A stretch of 64,000 nucleotides of DNA from Eutrigla gurnardus. Taxonomy: Eukaryota; Chordata; Actinopteri; Perciformes; Triglidae. A model generated the notes under the pieces. The model was not told the DNA's origin and ran no database searches. It saw only the letters and a list, made by a program, of their open reading frames with translations. The DNA lies in assembly GCA_963514095.1 (NCBI GenBank), contig OY741264.1, positions 13,624,366 through 13,688,365 on the forward strand, read 5' to 3'. Of this stretch, positions 43,332 to 53,959 are shown piece by piece; the first letter of the stretch is position 1, and every line of letters starts with the position of its first letter. The position numbers and the translations under genes were made by a program.

Positions 43332-46300
43332 GTAAGTGTGTGTTAGACTAGCGTTAGCTAGCAAAGTAAACTTTCTGTTTAAACGTGTGCATTTGCGTTA
43401 CGCGTCAAAGATCATTCGTGTGTCAGTGTATGCTGAAATGGGATTTATCTGTTGGATACCACCCGTTGAGTTGCTCATAACTAGTTAGCATAGCTAACGT
43501 TAGCGGCTGTTCTTCCAGGTTATTAGCTTAACCTGGCTAAAGAACGGCCTATACTTGAGGTCAACATTACGTGTGTATTACGGTACTCTTATTCAGTGTG
43601 TACGGGACTGGCATTATCTTATTGGGTCAGAACTTAGACTACGGAGCTTGTAAACTTCCTCTTCTCGACCCATGTAGCTCTCTTGAGTCACATTAGCCGG
43701 CGTTCAGGTACCTTCAATGTCCCCATGTCACCCCTGTGACTTGTTTTGGCATCGGTTAAGTTACTGTTTACGTGCAATGGTAAAATGAGGCTACTCTTTT
43801 CACCAGTCCAATATTTTACACTAGTCACAACTGTAACCAGACAAGGTTTTACTTTAGTCTACATATTTTAGCATTCAGGAGAAATTCTAGATGTCCTTAT
43901 ATCCTGCATATACTATTAGATATTTAGATATTTACACTATATAGTGGACTCACCGGGAAAATGAGAAATCAGACACTACTCATGGGATTACTTTCTCTCC
44001 TGTTGATGATGTCGTTCCTGACGCATAATTAATGATAATTAATATCAAGTTTCACACTCAGGCAGAGAAATGACGGGATAATTACCATTTCTGTTGTCTT
44101 GTTATGCTCTGTGCACAATACATATATTAAATATTAAACATTTATTAATATATGATAATTAATATTTTTGCCACATTTTCCTAAAAAACAATTTGCTCGG
44201 CTAGTGACCATCGGTTGTACACTACTTTTGACAGTGAATTGTGGGAACGTTGAGTGCACTATATAGGGAATAGTAATGCTCACTACACATTCGGACACCG
44301 CTACAAAATGGCAAACTCCCTTCATAGTCCACTATATAGGGAGTAGGGAGTGATTCGGACACAGCCCCTGTGTTTGGAATCAGTCAGCTGTGTACTACTG
44401 GTGGAAACACAACAGTCCCCAGCATGAAGCCTGCTGGCTGCTGCATCTCTGGAGATGTCAGGCTTGTCAAGCAACAACCACCACCACCACCACTTTAAGC
44501 TCTTCCGTGATCACTGCTTCCTCACTCTCAACCTGAACAAGTGCCCACTAGTAATCAATATCAGACAACATCCCTGTATGTCACATAACATGTTCTCTCA
44601 TTGCATGAGAATTAAAGCTTTCCCCTTTTTATGGCTTTTATGTGAAACGGCTAACAGCTTACTCTTCAGTGTGTAAAAGAGGATTCATTTTTTTTTATTG
44701 GGAGGGGATCATTTCTTAATGTTGCAGGTTTAGAAAAGGTTAAAAAAAAAGTGATACTCAGACACTTATTGATACTAAAGATTAGTATTGGATTAGATTA
44801 GGGTTGTCACGATACTAGAATTTAAAACTATATCAATACCCAGGGAAATACTTGATACCATTTTATTTTCAATCCTCGATACCATTTTTGATACCACAGG
44901 GGGAAATTAAGAGGCAGAATTTTAAAAATAATGATTAGAACAATACAAATAACATCAATAACACTTTTAAAAAGTTGTCTGACGTAGTGCCAAAAAAACC
45001 CATCACTTAACTGTAGGGTATATGACAACTATTTTTAAACAATTCTGATTGTTTGTTTTATTGTGTTGTGTAACTCAGGGATTTCTGCACATAACATAAG
45101 GTTAAACTTTGGATTAAGTTGGTGAATAAGTTGTTTTAAGTAGGGATGCACCAATAGATCGGCCGCCAATCGTTATCGGCCGATATGGACCCTAAACAGG
45201 TTGATCGGTCAAAGTGCCTCTTGCGGCTCGTCAAGCCTCAATTTGTTGCTCACATCAATGGTAATAAAGTACTAAATTAAAGTGCCTCACTGCCTCTAGG
45301 GAGGAAAACAAATGTATAGCATCCCGGAATAAAATTTTGCAAATAAAACCGAACATATTATTTCCATGAAAAAATAGAAATAAAATCATACATCGTTATC
45401 CTTCGCAGCAGATTGCAGGGCAATACACTGCTCCCACTTGGCTGTGTGCTTACCTTTAAGGTGCTGGAACAGGTTAGTCATGGCGCTGCAGGGGAGGGGC
45501 TGGTATTGGTTTCACAAAAGGGAAGAGGGGCGAGGTGGAGTTGTGTGAGGGACAGACATGGGGAGAGGAGAATTAGGCCAAGTAGTGGCTCCACGAAAGA
45601 AACGTATAACGTTATTTCAACGCTACATAAATCACAATATACACAATATTGTCTTATCCTATATCGTGTTTGAAAATATATCTATGTATTTTAAAAACTT
45701 GATATATCGGCCAGCCCTAGTTTGCTGTTTCGCACCAGATGTGTTGCTTGGTGCCATGGAACTAACTGTGGTGTGTTCTCAGCTCAATAGGTTACCACAT
45801 AGACATAAATGAACCTTTAGACCAACATGCAGAACTGATCAAAAATGCCGATACAATGGTTAAGCCATTAACGGTTAACTGTTGACGTCCTTCAGCTGGA
45901 TCTTGTCTACATTGTTGTTCACTCTGATTTGATTTATGCAGTTTAACTGATGAGACATTTGTTCATGTCTGCAGGGTGTGCAGGAGTCCGGTTTGCCCAC
46001 ACAGACCTCAGGGTACCAGACTTCTCAGACTACAGGCGTCCAGATGTCCTCGACCCCAACAAGTCCTCCCAGGAGAGCAGCGAATCCAGAAGAATCTTCT
46101 CCTACTTGGTCACTGGCGCCACAACTGTGGTAGGCGTCTACGCCGCCAAGACGGTGGTCTCTCAGTTTGTTTCTTCCATGAGTGCCTCGGCTGACGTCCT
46201 GGCCCTGTCCAAGATCGAAATCAAGCTGTCGGACATCCCCGAAGGCAAGAACATGACCTTCAAGTGGAGAGGCAAACCGCTGTTCGTCCGTCACCGCACA

Positions 46301-46585
46301 GAGAAGGAGATCGCCATGGAAGCCGGCGTGAACCTGTCGGAGCTGCGTGACCCTCAGCACGACAAGGACAGGGTTCTCAACCCCAGCTGGGTCATCGTCC
46401 TCGGGGTGTGCACACATCTGGGCTGTGTGCCCATCGCCAATGCCGGCGACTACGGAGGTTACTACTGCCCTTGCCACGGCTCGCACTATGACGCCTCGGG
46501 TCGCATCAGGAAAGGCCCCGCCCCCCTCAACCTGGAGGTTCCCTTTTATGAGTTTCCAGACGACGACACTGTGATTGTTGGATAA
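43121..46585 (+). CDS. uqcrfs1: Rieske iron-sulfur protein of ubiquinol-cytochrome c reductase, two exons
   Basis: Catalytic subunit of mitochondrial complex III. Its 2Fe-2S cluster takes an electron from ubiquinol and passes it to cytochrome c1 at the outer face of the inner membrane. The CDS is join(43121-43331, 45975-46585), 822 nt, 273 residues plus TAA, matching the family length of about 274. The start MMSLAARSG aligns with the vertebrate N-terminus. Residues 1-77 look like the mitochondrial presequence. The single membrane helix is about 111-139, followed by the hinge SASADVLAL (140-148). Cluster motifs are CTHLGC at 216-221 and CPCHGSH at 235-241: ligands C216, H218, C235, H238, with the C221/C237 disulfide. 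The C-terminus ends TVIVG. Splice sites are canonical (phase 1, G codon split) and no frame is broken. It is the only intact host gene seen here. Identity is very secure; tissue use and regulation cannot be read from this sequence. Confidence 0.98.
43935..44368. mobile_element. DNA transposon fragment in the uqcrfs1 intron
   Basis: The right end TAGGGAGTGATTCGGACACA, then GCCCC is a common fish terminus (read inward: GGGGCTGTGTCCGAATCACT). CACTATATAGTGGACT near 43937 and AGTCCACTATATAGGG near 44326 are mirrored. The left terminus itself is lost. Confidence 0.5.
44807..45010. mobile_element. hAT end fragment in the uqcrfs1 intron
   Basis: TAGGGTTGTCACGATACTAG followed by repeated GATACCATTTT motifs is a known style of fish hAT terminus. 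No matching opposite end was located. Confidence 0.45.
45144..45719. mobile_element. hAT-like element in the uqcrfs1 intron
   Basis: Left TAGGGATGCACCAATAGATC, then GGCCGCCAATCGTTATCGGC; right TTGATATATCGGCCAGCCCTA. Inverted ends are related but diverged. Flanking GTTTTAAG and GTTTGCTG agree at only 5 of 8 positions, so the two ends might come from different insertions. Confidence 0.45.
45975..46585 (+). other. uqcrfs1: uqcrfs1 coding exon 2
   Basis: Encodes residues 71-273: the matrix segment with FAHTDLRVPDFSDYRRPDV, the transmembrane helix, the hinge and the whole Rieske fold. The acceptor is a pyrimidine-containing tract ending TCTGCAG before GG. The exon is GC- and CpG-richer than its AT-rich surroundings, as expected for constrained coding sequence. 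Long open frames on the opposite strand (46025-46486) and in another frame (46347-46574) are shadows of this exon. Confidence 0.96.
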
Positions 46586-47008
46586 ATAACACTCCTCAGA
46601 TAGAGCTCACATTGTACAACAGCTTTCACTTTGTCAGCAGCCACTGTCTGATCAACATCTTCTCTATAGTGATGCTTTTGTGGAAATGTTCAGGTGTATT
46701 AATGTCTTGTTGGTTGCTAAGGAAAACCGTGCACATGGATAGCAACAGGTACAAGTGGACATGTAATGTGTTCTGCTGCAGTGTCATTATATTCCCAAAT
46801 GACAGATGTTGGTATTTTTCTGTAATGCAAGCACTTTCCATAATGTTGTGTTTTAGAATGATGGTGTCGGTTAAATAGGTGAACACTCTTCTTTTCAACA
46901 TGAAATTAAAACACCTGCTTATCTCATTAGCTTATAGTCCATCCATAATCCAGCAAAGAACAAATGTCTTGTTCAGGTCTGCTAATAAAGATTTCTATTT
47001 TATTTCAG
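46586..47008 (+). terminator. uqcrfs1: uqcrfs1 3' UTR with polyadenylation signal
   Basis: About 400 bp after the TAA stop there is an AATAAA hexamer at 46984-46989, followed within 25 bp by T-rich sequence (TTTCTATTTTATTTC), as expected for cleavage. A weaker ATTAAA is at about 46905. The exact cleavage site is inferred. Confidence 0.65.
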
Positions 47009-47374
47009 AGTTTAGCCTTTCTTTGCTTGAAATGATTATTTAAAATGGTGAAGTAATAATTATTGCTGTGCTGACTGTCTTTTAGTAAACAGCATCACAT
47101 ATTAATAGCAGGTTAGATTCACGTTGTGAGGACATGAACTGTTTAATTTGAAGTCCTGGTGCCTAGCAGAGGTAAGTCAAAAAGTAAAAAAAGAGCTGAG
47201 ACTCGAAATAGTTGCTTTATTTTTCAGATTTTTTGATAAAATGTCATTAATTAATAATAATTATGAAACACTGGTGGCTGCAAAGAGTGAGAATGGAGAC
47301 AAGCCTGTATTGCTTTGACAAACTAGGGTAAAAATCAATGTTCCCTTACTAAAAATACAGTATACCCAAGTTCC
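47009..47374. other. Downstream flank of uqcrfs1, no feature
   Basis: AT-rich; nothing recognised. Confidence 0.5.
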
Positions 47375-47378
47375 TTAA

Positions 47379-47940
47379 AGGAGTCATCACCAGGAAATCG
47401 CAATTTCTCTTGTTAAAACATGCATATCTGTGTTTGACCTCAGTTGAAACTTGCCTGAAAGGCTGGAGTTTGAAAGTGGCGCCGTTTTTTCGCTTCTGCT
47501 CTTTTTCCGAACAGGAATAGCACACAAGGGTGTGCATTCCTAAAGCACGAGATTTTGATTCTGCGCCTTCGGTGACGTCACCGTGGCGGCTACTTGCATA
47601 AGCCCACCCCTCTTTCACCACCCAACCCCGCCCCGTCCGCTACCTGAAATCGCCGAAGCGCCGCCATTATGTTTTGGAGTCTGCATGCAGGCAAGCCCCC
47701 CCGGCTCTGTCCTTCCTGCGGCGAATCAACGCGCGCCTCATTACATATTATACAATGCACATCCGGACCAGTCAAAACCTCGCGCGTAATCTCGCGTGAT
47801 AAAATCGCGGTACGAAAAAGGGTCAGAACAAGCTCAATGTTTGATTAAATTTTTTTTTTTTTTTTCTAATAAGTTTTACGAATTGATCCAAAGCGATCCA
47901 AGGGGGGCTGGATACGTATAAAACCAGGTTATGACTCCTT
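47379..47940. mobile_element. TTAA-flanked MITE with AGGAGTCAT ends (562 bp)
   Basis: TTAA at 47375-47378 and 47941-47944; termini AGGAGTCATCACC and GGTTATGACTCCT. The GC- and CpG-rich middle (about 47560-47810) has frames of 61-68 codons without recognisable similarity. TTAA target use suggests piggyBac or Kolobok, as for the foldback element at 49778. Confidence 0.85.
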
Positions 47941-47944
47941 TAAG

Positions 47945-48600
47945 AGAACAAACACCTGTGCCATCTCTATGCTCATCTATTGTTTGCAAATGCATCTCAA
48001 GATATAAATACGTTCATATGTGCTGTACTCAACTGAAATAAGCACTGTTGATGTAAACAGTGCTGTAAACATCCACTTCATGTGGACTTCGGGGTGAGGA
48101 GCTATCTCAAATATGTGCAATGTATCGGGGTTTGTTGTACATGAGATGTATTAAATTACTATATTGTGAATACAACAACTTCAAATTGTCACGTCTAATT
48201 CTGTTAAGCTGCCAGCATAAGATTTGCTTTGGCATTTCTCTTCTCTCGCTCTCTCCCTCCAGTAGGCTTTACACGGTGAAACTTTGACACAACTTTAGTT
48301 GCTTGAAACTAAGTTGCCATTGAGATGCATGATCTTCAAATCTACAACACAATCTTTTCTGAAACTCTGCCGCAACTGTCCGTGCTCTCCCAGCTGAGAG
48401 CTAAGATGATGTAACGTTTAATAATGTACTGGCTGTTAACTAAGCTAACTACTGGCATTTTAATAATAATTAAAACTGCAAGAAGTGTCCCGGCCGCCTA
48501 CCCCTGCTGGGCCGCCTCTGGCGCAAGTTTAGACACAAGCAATTGACATTCAAAGCCGTCTATCTCTCACAGGTGTGGCTTTTACTTGGAAAAAGTCCCA
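47945..48600. other. No gene recognised
   Basis: Intergenic sequence. Confidence 0.5.
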
Positions 48601-49620
48601 AAATCAGTGACATTTCCTGTCGCCAGTAGGCGGCGCTCTGACTGAGTCAATATTACAGTGCGGACGTGTTCAGGGTGGGACTCTAATCAAGTATGGAAAC
48701 TTTGGAGCAGATCAGAGAAGAAACACTGAAGTTATAATAGCTTTGATGTTTATGGCGAAGGTTCCAGTGACAGCTGTCTGAGGTGCATGTGAAGTTTGGA
48801 GCAGATCAGACAGTGTATAAAGTCATTAGCACGTGCAGAAATTTCATGACTGTTGATCTGATGTTAAACAGTGAAAGAGGTCACATCTTCTCCATGCCTT
48901 TCTGACATCTCTCTGAGTCTCCTTAGTGTTTCTCCTTCCCCTCCCCCATTATTTACAGTCACAGAGCTGATACGCACCATGTACTTCATGTCGCCATTAG
49001 GTGGTGGGATTTTTTGGAAGCGCCTCAGATTATTTGATTTTGATGAAAATTGACATGTATGTTCTTTTAAGCTATGTAAACATAGGTTTCGATTTTCGTG
49101 ATAATTGGCCTGAAGGTTATGGAGTTATGCTAATTGCGTTTTGGTGGCACAACCCTCTTATGTTCATTGGCCTATATCTTCTGAAGAAAACCCATAATTT
49201 CAAAACCTTTGGAAGTTGGCCCCAGCTAGGTCCATCCAGTACGCACATCAAATTTCGTCCAAATCGGATCAACGGTGTCGGAGAAACACACAAAATTGTG
49301 TTTTTCATCAAATCCAAGATTGCGGAAAATTTTGCTAGGTAGACTTTTGTACTCCAAGAGGATTTTTTGAAGAGGACACTCGTCCGCACCTCTGCAAAAT
49401 TTCATGTCGATTGGAGTTACGGTGTGGCGGGGCTGGCGAATCCCCACGCTAGGTGGCGCTAGCGAGCAACTTTTTTGTGGCCAAATTATTTTTTGCGAGT
49501 GGCACATTTTTATATGCAGGAGGAGATGCTGAAAAAAGTATATATATATATCGGGAAGTTTGAGAATATGGAAATGAAACCTGAATATGTGGAATGAAAC
49601 CTGGCGTCATCTAGTCGCTA
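48601..49620. repeat. Unclassified fish repeat with recurring CGCCAxTAGGyGG motifs
   Basis: TCGCCAGTAGGCGGCGCTCT (48620), TCGCCATTAGGTGGTGGG (48990) and CTAGGTGGCGCTAGCG (49448) recur; TTTGGAGCAGATCAGA occurs at about 48701 and 48795. AAATTTCGTCCAAATCGGAT-type text is common in fish intergenic repeats. Class and boundaries unknown. Confidence 0.45.
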
Positions 49621-50117
49621 CCACCCCTTTGTGTTTCTGTGCATTCATCGGTAGGATGTTGGTGCTGCTGGTGTGTTACTGTGAGCAAGTCAGCCAGAAA
49701 CATAGTATCTATTATACTAATGAGGAGATTCTGAACACTCTGGATCATACAGGATGAAATAATATTGGTAGCATTAAAGTGATGGTTTGGAGTGAAATGC
49801 ACCCTAGGTAATTTCCACCATGACATCCAACCAAACTTCTGCAGTAGTACCCATAGGGTCTGTACTCACAAAACGAGGCATTTGAAAGTTTGTAAGTACA
49901 CCAGGGGTCCGTTTCACAAAGCAGGTTCAACAAACTCTGAGTCTAACCCTGAACTTTGAGTTGATCTACTCTGAGTTAGGAAACTCTGAGTTTTCGGTTC
50001 CAGAACAGCTGATTTGAGTTAGTTTGATCAACTCGAAGTAGCTTCACCTGGAGTTAAGCTCGTGCACCACAAGTATAAAAAGACAGCATCAATGGAGTCC
50101 CGTTTCAACGATTCACC

Positions 50118-50828
50118 ATGGCAACGGAGAAGAGGAGGGCTACATTTTTCCACTGGAATTAGAAATACTAATGCGCTCATACAGTGAGTTTGAGCACATT
50201 TTAAGGAGAAAGTGTAACACCGCTGCAGCAGCAAAACAGAGAGAGGCGGCGTGGGAGAACATTGCTGCATGGGTCAATATGTTAGTTTAAATGTAGTCCT
50301 TTGCAATCAAAATAATATTACAGGGGGAAACTGCTTGAGTGGTAGCCTATTAATTTATTTCATTTAGGTGCAATCCTGCGGGGGAGAAGCGCACTTGGCA
50401 GCAGCTTAAAATGAAACATAAGAACATTGTTCAAACAGGTAAGACCTCGGCATAATCTCATGGGGGTGCCTCATTTTCATCATGTTTTACATTGTACTGT
50501 AAATATTAAGTGGCTGTTTGACTGTACAGTTGTTCTATCCCCTACATAATGCTGTTTTCACACACATAAATGTCTGTCACACATCATGTTCTGTTAAATA
50601 ATTAAGCCTATTTAAACTAACACAAACTTCTACTCAGCCAACAGAAAGAAAGCAGATGCCCGTAAAATGGGTGGTGGCCCAGCACCACCACCTCTGACGG
50701 AGGCAGAGGAGCTGGCCCTAAGCCAGACTTTAGGAAGGCCAGTGGCTGAGGGAATCCCTGGAGGGAGCTCATCCTCTGAGCTCACCCCCCAAGACACAAG
50801 TGCTTTTATAAAATGTAATATGCCTAGA

Positions 50829-50870
<42 letters not shown>

Positions 50871-51615
50871 AAGCCTATTCATGAAAATATTTATTTCCCT
50901 TTCATGACTTTTTATTTTACTTTTGTCCCAACAGATTCTGATGGTGCAATCTGCCTGTTTGAGCCCCCTCACGCCACAACAGACCTTGTAACTGTAAGTA
51001 GGCAATACTCCAAAGATTATGTCAAATGGTAGTTTAAATTATACTGAAATGTATCACTCATCTAGGATGAAGAGTACGAGGAAACAGTATCTGCTGCCTT
51101 TACAGAGGGGGATCCAGAAAGGCCTATAGAGGTAACATCTTGCTATGTTACCGATAGTTCTCTTCCCATTTACATTTCTTAACATTCTGGTGGAATATAG
51201 AGTGACATTTAGCCTACACTTAAGTATTAACACATTCTCATCCTTTTTTAACAGGGCATGGCTGGGCATCAACTTCCACTGCACAGATTGACACAGTGAG
51301 GTGGATGTTCAGTAAACACCAGAGATTCATTCTGTGGAATTCATGTGCAACTGTATAATGTCCTCCTTGTATGTATTCCCAGTTAACAGTCAAAGAGATT
51401 TACAAAATTCACCTGCTGAAAAAAATTCAAAAAACAGACAAAGAAATGCAGTACTTGGACTGCCAGATTAGGAGGGCTGACCTAGAAATTGAGATACTGG
51501 AGCACAAGTTAGAGGTAGGTGCATGGTCACAGGTGAATTATGTTAATCATGTTAACTATTGGAACACTCACTAAACTAGATCTTGTATTTGCAGGAAATA
51601 AAGAAGACCAAATGA
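50118..51615 (+). pseudogene. Myb/SANT-like accessory protein of the Harbinger element, multi-exon, frameshifted
   Basis: Starts MATEKRRA at 50118; a one-base frameshift near 50145 precedes LELEILMRSYSEFEHILRRK and EAAWENIAAWVN, a trihelix/Myb-like domain with the typical tryptophan spacing. Later exons: about 50370-50439 (CNPAGEKRTWQQLKMKHKNI), 50639-50815 (proline-rich, ADARKMGGGPAPPPLTEAEE), 50935-50993, 51066-51132, about 51255-51295, and 51385-51513 (a coiled coil, IYKIHLLKKIQKTDKEM...), ending EIKKTK at 51615. A TA microsatellite at 50831-50867 follows the third listed exon. Homologous proteins bind the transposon ends and partner the transposase. Confidence 0.85.
50831..50867. repeat. 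TA microsatellite inside the Harbinger Myb-like gene
   Basis: Lies just after the end of the third recognised exon, in the next intron. Confidence 0.95.
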
Positions 51616-51685
51616 AATGTGTATTGTGTCTTTATTTGACTGCTGTGGTGGAGGTGGTGGTGGTGGTGATGATGATGACGGGGAC

Positions 51686-52993
51686 TCAATCACTAAAGTG
51701 ATGATAGCAAATGGTGTCTCTGACGGCTCTGCCGTCCTGCATAGCTGGCAGGTGGATGGGGTCGTCATCATCAGGGTCTTCAATTTGTAGGGCAGGGTGT
51801 TGCTCTCCTCTAATAGTGGCAATATTATGAAGAACAACAGATGCCACAATAGTATCACAGGCCCTCTCAGGGGTCACCCTGAGGTGACGTAGGCACTGGA
51901 AACAGGCTTTCAGCAGGCCTATGGTCATCTCAACCCGGGCTCTCGTCCTGCAGTGAGCCCGGTTGAAGTTCTGTTGGGGGCCTGGTTCAGGGTCAGGGTA
52001 AGGGGTCAGCAGCCTGGGCTGGCATGGGTAACCCCTGTCACCCAGCCATCAAACTCTCCTGTAATGTATAGTGGATACATTAGAGTATATTAAAAGGAGG
52101 GAGACAAGTGAATTATACAGTATTGTGCAAATCTTTAGGCTGCTTACCACGTTGCAGTCTGTTGCTCAGGTTAGACTCCCGATACATCCTTGAGTCATGA
52201 ACAGACCCAGGCCACTTGGCCTCCACATTGGAAATTATGTATGCAGCATCACATACGATCTTGACAGTGCAGAGAATGACAGATGTTGAACTATGATGCA
52301 GTCTTTAACATTTTGAAACAGTAGTCAACCCACATATACCTGCACATTTATGCCGTGAGTGGACTTCCTATTTACATAATCTCCTTCATTATGTGACGGA
52401 GCCGTGATGGGGATGTGTGTGCCATCTATGCAGCCAATCACACTGGGAAATCCTGAAAGAAAGTACAATTAATAATCCCAGTCTGAGGTTGCAGCACAAT
52501 GTCATTAACAGAATATTATTTAATATTAATTTAATGGATCTCTACATCATTCACCTGCAATCCTGTGGAACTCCTCCTTGATGGCTCTGACAGGTTTATG
52601 TCCCGGGAAATTGACAAAGATCGGTAGTAGCCGTTTCAGGGCGAGGCACACCTTTCTGACCGCTCTGCATACAGTTGCCTTGCTCAAGTGCTCTGCATCT
52701 CCAACGTTGTACAAAAAACTCCCATTTGAAAAAAAACGCAGCGCAACACACAATATCTGCTCGGATGTGAGAGCATGGCTTCGGTTTGTGATGTTGGAAA
52801 TGTAAGGACGGATTAGGTTGTGTATGTAAATGATTGACTGTGACGTGAAACGGTACCGCTCAAAAAGATAATTGTCTGGAAATGCAAGAACATCGAGGCG
52901 CGGTCTGATAATCATCTCCCGACGAATATTTCATTCTCTGCGCAGTAATGCTGCACTTTCATCCACGGGATCATTATCAAAAGGACATGCCAT
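51686..52993 (-). pseudogene. HARBI1-type DDE transposase of the Harbinger element, four exons, broken
   Basis: Exons on minus: 52993-52555, 52452-52340, 52259-52148, 52058-51686, with GT...AG borders and consistent phases for the first three junctions. It begins MACPFDNDPVDESAALL, then RPRLDVLAFPDNYLFERYRF, and a helix-turn-helix-like LTSEQILCVALRF. Catalytic positions are D in CIDGTH (exon 2), D in GSVHDSR (exon 3) and E in RARVEMTIG (exon 4). Defects: an in-frame TGA at 52931-52933 after LLRRE, and a small deletion near 52035-52045 at EFDGW/GDRGYP that shifts the frame. The tail GRAVRDTICYHHF is intact. The family is clear; loss of function is inferred from the two breaks. Confidence 0.92.
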
Positions 52994-53094
52994 GGTAGTG
53001 AATATAATCGCCACCTAATGTAGTCCTACTTACTGATTATTGCAATGATTTTCTCAACAGATGGCAGAACCACACTACGCCAAAACTCGCCGGC

Positions 53095-53121
53095 TGAATG
53101 AATGAATGAATGAATGAATGA
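53095..53121. repeat. TGAA microsatellite inside the Harbinger element
   Basis: Six to seven TGAA units between the transposase start and the right subterminal repeats. Confidence 0.95.
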
Positions 53122-53406
53122 GGAAATCAAATACCGTGTGTGGCTGAAAGAGGGCGGAGACAGAGAGAAACTCGAGGTTTGTTGAGGAAAAACCTGGTCC
53201 CGACCAGGTTAGGTTCAAAGAGTAAGTTACCATGGTAACTGACCGAGAGTTTAAGTTACCTCTCTCTGTGAAACAGGCTAGAGTTACCCCTCTTTCTCTG
53301 GTTTGAGTTACCTCCCTTTGTGAAATGGAAAACTCAGAGTTTCCCTCATCTCAGGGTTAACAGACTCAGAGTTTTCACTAAACCTGCTTTGTGAAACGGA
53401 CCCCAG

Positions 53407-53959
53407 GGGTGCAGTCGAATAGTCAAAAAATAAGGTCCTAACTCCTATTCCTAACTCCTATTCCTTGACCTCTGGGGAAAACGTCACGGTGTTAAGGAAA
53501 GGCGATAGGAGAACTCAAAAGGAGTTAGGAAAAGTCTACCGCGGTGCTCAGAGAATCCGACCGGACTTTCACTAAGCTACGTCATTCTAACACGGCTGCT
53601 GATGATTGACAGCTGATGATCGGCACCGGCGATTGACGTGCGTCTGCGCTGGATAAACTACAATAATGGACTACAAAAAGCGCATCGTCCACTTCTCCAC
53701 ATGTTGGTTTTATAAACAGCTGGTTCACTGACCGGCTTCAGGTCCAGCAGCTCCTCCTTCCTGTTTGACCGTTTGCTGTATTTACATTTCATTTGTGGTT
53801 TTAGTTTCGTTTTTGTCAACCAAACATGATTGAAATAAATAAAATTATAATTAAATTATTATCACTGTCCACACACATTTATCAACACAATTCCAATTAC
53901 TACATGTCTGCATGAAAGTCATTGTTTAATATGCAAATGCAGACTATTCGACTGCACCC
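53407..53959. mobile_element. MITE with GGGTGCAGTCGAATAGTC ends, CAG duplication (copy 2)
   Basis: Perfect terminal inverted repeats GGGTGCAGTCGAATAGTC / GACTATTCGACTGCACCC, flanked by CAG at 53404-53406 and 53960-53962. The left CAG is also the right duplication of the Harbinger element. The interior is non-coding and matches 1995-2766 closely for the first 450 bp or so, but lacks that copy's last 250 bp. Near its left end CTAACTCCTATTCC is duplicated in tandem. Harbinger membership is inferred from the 3-bp CAG duplication and GGG start. Confidence 0.9.

Larger units (their letters stand above)
43332..45974 (+). other. uqcrfs1: uqcrfs1 intron 1 (2,643 bp)
   Basis: Bounded by GTAAGT and TCTGCAG. 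It contains repeat-derived DNA: a GGGCTGTGTCCGAAT-type transposon end near 44368, a GGGTTGTCACGATAC-type hAT end near 44807, and a GGGATGCACC...CAGCCCTA hAT-like element at 45144-45719. No additional exon was recognised. The human gene also has a single intron. Confidence 0.9.
49905..53403. mobile_element. Two-gene PIF/Harbinger transposon (3,499 bp)
   Basis: Termini GGGTCCGTTTCACAAAGCAG and its reverse complement are perfect for about 24 bp, followed by subterminal AACTCTGAGT repeats on both sides. The 3-bp CAG target duplication is at 49902-49904 and 53404-53406. Inside, a Myb/SANT-like protein gene reads rightwards and a HARBI1-type transposase reads leftwards, tail to tail: the standard autonomous Harbinger layout, in which the transposase needs the Myb-like partner for nuclear entry and end binding. 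Both genes carry breaks, so this copy is probably no longer autonomous, although its ends are intact. Confidence 0.93.

Noticed and set aside
46025..46486. 153-codon open frame on minus over uqcrfs1 exon 2
   Set aside because: Shadow of the GC-rich Rieske coding exon; no similarity to known proteins.
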